In this document: in pieces, positions 4,622-6,469 of the stretch
Layout: every line of letters begins with the position of its first letter
Position numbering within the stretch: the stretch's first letter is position 1
From: Cytophagales bacterium
Lineage (GTDB): Bacteria > Bacteroidota > Bacteroidia > Cytophagales > Cytophagaceae
Reading direction: 5' to 3'
Length of the DNA stretch: 6,469 nucleotides
NCBI GenBank assembly: GCA_025360235.1
Contig: JANYCO010000507.1
Span: 1-6,469 of the forward strand
Program-made: the position numbers and the translations under genes
The notes under the pieces: model-generated
The model's input: only the letters and a program-made list of their open reading frames with translations
What the model was told of the DNA's origin: nothing
The model's database searches: none

Positions 4622-6469
4622 TTACAACAACGCCTCATACAAAATCTCTAACGGATGTTTTGCTTCTCTTTTCGTTCCATCATGAATCTGGTGCCGGCAA
4701 CTTGTGCCGGGTGCAGCAATGATGGTATCCGCAGATGCATTTCTTACAGAAGGAAACAAAACAAGTTCTCCAATGTTCATAGAGATATCGTAATGTTCTT
4801 TTTCATATCCAAAAGAACCTGCCATACCACAACAGCCTGAAGGAATTACTTCAACGGTATAGTTGGCAGGAAGAGAAAGAATTTTTTTAGAAGGATCTAC
4901 AGAAGATAATGCTTTTTGGTGGCAATGTCCATGTAACTTTACAGCCTTCGCTTCTTTTGTAAAAAGATCCTTGTTAATTCTCCCAGCCTCTGCTTCTCCG
5001 GCAATAAACTCATCGATCATGAAACTGTTTTTGGCAAGTTTTTTCGCGTCTTCTATTTCATGTTCGTCAGCAAGCAATGGGTATTCGTCACGGAAACTGA
5101 GAATGGCTGAAGGTTCTATTCCTATTAGCGGAGCATCTGCCGTTACAATATCCTTCAATAAGGAAATGTTTTTCTTCGCTACTTTTTTAGCCTCATCAAG
5201 AAGCCCTTTTGACATAAATGTACGCCCGCTTTCAATATGGTGTGGGAGGGTAACCGTGTAACCCAGCTTTGTTAGTAGTTTTATAGCTTTTATGCCAACT
5301 TCAGTGTCGTTAAAATTCGTGTATTCGTCACAGAAAAGATTTACTGAGCCAATCGCCTTGTCTTTTTTTGGTTGCAAATCAGCCAGATTTTTTTCAGCCC
5401 ATTTACGCAACGTAATTTTATATACTGTTGGAAAAGCTCTCTTAGGAGCAATGCCCATTATTTTTTTTGCGATACCTCCTGTAAAACCATTCCCCATCAG
5501 GAAATTATAGATGCCCGGTGCAATAGAAGCCAGTTTCATATTCGATTCAAAATTACCGATCATCCGGGTGCGGAATGGAACGCCGTTTGATTTGTAGTAT
5601 TGCTGTAAAAACTCGGCCCTCATCATCGCTACATCCACATTGGAAGGACATTCAGATTTACAGCCTTTGCAGGAAAGACAAAGGTCGTAAACGTCCTTTA
5701 TTTCTTCGTGGTCAAACTTGTTTGGTTTTGTAGAATGGGTAAGAAATTCGCGCAAAATATTGGCTCTTGCGCGTGTCGTGTCTTTCTCGCTTTTAGTGGC
5801 CATATAACTAGGACACATGGTGCCACCAACAATAGCAGACTTTCTGCAATCACCAGAGCCGTTGCACTTTTCAGCCATTCGCAGAATTCCTCCTGTTTCG
5901 CCAAAGTTGAAAACGGTTTTGAATTCATTTGTTTTTTGGTTATTGTCGTAACGCAACGACTCGTTCATTTTTGGAGTATGAACAATCTTGTTGGGATTAA
6001 GAATATCGTTGGGGTCCCAAATTTTTTTCAGATCACAAATAAGTTGGTAGTTATTTTCACCGATCATTTTGCGGATAAACTCTCCGCGTACACGCCCATC
6101 ACCATGCTCACCGCTTAGAGAGCCGCGGAATTTTTTTACCAAAGTGGCTACTTCATCCGTAATGGTGTGAAACATTTCACGGTCTTTTTCTACTTTCAGA
6201 TCCAGAATCGGGCGAAGGTGTAATTCACCGTCGCCAATGTGCGCGTAGAATACACTTCTTTGATTATGTTTCTTTAGAATTTCCTGAAACTCTACTACAA
6301 ATTGAGGCTGATCGTTTACATCAACTGCTGTATCTTCAATACAGGCCACCGCCTTAGGATCTCCCGGAACGTTGGCAAGCAAGCCCAGACCTGCTTTCCG
6401 AAGCGTCCATATTTTCTTAATATCTGCGCCCCATACTTTTGGGAAGTGATAACCAAGATTAACCGTTTT
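4622..6469 (-). CDS. FAD and Fe-S 2-hydroxyacid dehydrogenase, YdiJ-like, C-terminal part (5' end outside window)
   Basis: This is a fused flavin and iron-sulfur dehydrogenase of the glycolate oxidase/D-lactate dehydrogenase superfamily, most like E. coli YdiJ, which oxidises a D-2-hydroxyacid and passes electrons on through Fe-S clusters. 615 residues are visible; relatives are near 1000, so the N-terminal FAD-binding domain is mostly outside. The frame is open to the window edge, with WTLRKAGLG ahead of the TTG at 6380-6382, so that TTG is internal. In visible numbering: the FAD-oxidase C-terminal domain has HIGDGELHLRP (about 77-87), SGEHGDGR (119-126) and WDPNDILNP (151-159). The dicluster ferredoxin domain has Cys 202, 208 and 219, then Cys 264, 267, 270 and 274 in CxxCxxCxxxCP form. 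Two cysteine-rich CCG-type domains follow: CDEYTNFNDTEVG (from 380), then HCHQKAL (515-521), SGCCGMAGSFGYE (544-556) and APGTSCRHQI (586-595). The true substrate (D-lactate, D-2-hydroxyglutarate or other) cannot be told from sequence. Confidence 0.92.
   Translation of the reverse strand, partial: KTVNLGYHFPKVWGADIKKIWTLRKAGLGLLANVPGDPKAVACIEDTAVDVNDQPQFVVEFQEILKKHNQRSVFYAHIGDGELHLRPILDLKVEKDREMFHTITDEVATLVKKFRGSLSGEHGDGRVRGEFIRKMIGENNYQLICDLKKIWDPNDILNPNKIVHTPKMNESLRYDNNQKTNEFKTVFNFGETGGILRMAEKCNGSGDCRKSAIVGGTMCPSYMATKSEKDTTRARANILREFLTHSTKPNKFDHEEIKDVYDLCLSCKGCKSECPSNVDVAMMRAEFLQQYYKSNGVPFRTRMIGNFESNMKLASIAPGIYNFLMGNGFTGGIAKKIMGIAPKRAFPTVYKITLRKWAEKNLADLQPKKDKAIGSVNLFCDEYTNFNDTEVGIKAIKLLTKLGYTVTLPHHIESGRTFMSKGLLDEAKKVAKKNISLLKDIVTADAPLIGIEPSAILSFRDEYPLLADEHEIEDAKKLAKNSFMIDEFIAGEAEAGRINKDLFTKEAKAVKLHGHCHQKALSSVDPSKKILSLPANYTVEVIPSGCCGMAGSFGYEKEHYDISMNIGELVLFPSVRNASADTIIAAPGTSCRHQIHDGTKREAKHPLEILYEALL

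Noticed and set aside
4863..5261. Open frame of 132 codons on the plus strand
   Set aside because: Antisense to the cysteine-rich domains of the dehydrogenase; serine- and phenylalanine-rich composition typical of a shadow frame.
5708..6118. Open frame of 136 codons on the plus strand
   Set aside because: It lies wholly antisense to the dehydrogenase coding region with its clear Fe-S and FAD motifs; its translation has no recognisable domain.
6380..6382. TTG at 6382 (minus strand) as start of the dehydrogenase
   Set aside because: The frame continues without a stop to the window edge and encodes WTLRKAGLG and other family-like residues, so the gene is partial.

Overview
The window looks like chromosomal DNA from a member of the Bacteroidota. 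Three of the six proteins carry a lipoprotein signal with a lipobox. DNA is AT-rich between genes, and none of the five complete genes has a recognisable Shine-Dalgarno sequence before its start. Two intergenic regions hold matches to the Bacteroidota promoter pattern (TTG near -33, TAnnTTTG near -7). A CrtY-type lycopene cyclase and a YdiJ-type fused flavin/iron-sulfur dehydrogenase fit that assignment. I cannot place it to genus.

Layout. The plus strand holds only the 3' end of an aldo/keto reductase (to 455). Everything else is on the minus strand and is read from right to left. From the right edge these are: a large FAD and Fe-S dehydrogenase cut by the window edge (4622-6469); a 92-base spacer with an imperfect inverted repeat around TCCCGGGA; lycopene beta-cyclase (3369-4529); an 84-base AT-rich spacer with a candidate promoter; and an SMP-30/gluconolactonase-like beta-propeller lipoprotein (2364-3284) closed by a strong intrinsic terminator (2301-2340). 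A second transcription unit begins immediately past that terminator and holds three unrecognised genes in close order: a helical, TPR-like lipoprotein (1384-2238), a three-helix inner-membrane protein (989-1366) and a small cysteine-containing lipoprotein (538-951). It converges on the aldo/keto reductase across an 82-base gap.

Function. The dehydrogenase is expected to oxidise a 2-hydroxyacid. The cyclase closes the rings of lycopene to give beta-carotene. The propeller lipoprotein keeps all four metal ligands expected for an SMP-30-type lactonase. No pathway visibly links these three. The three-gene unit is the only part with no recognisable role. Its spacing and shared envelope location suggest joint function, but nothing shows what that function is. 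I found no mobile element, CRISPR array, RNA gene or defence system. Most of the window is ordinary core-type gene content.
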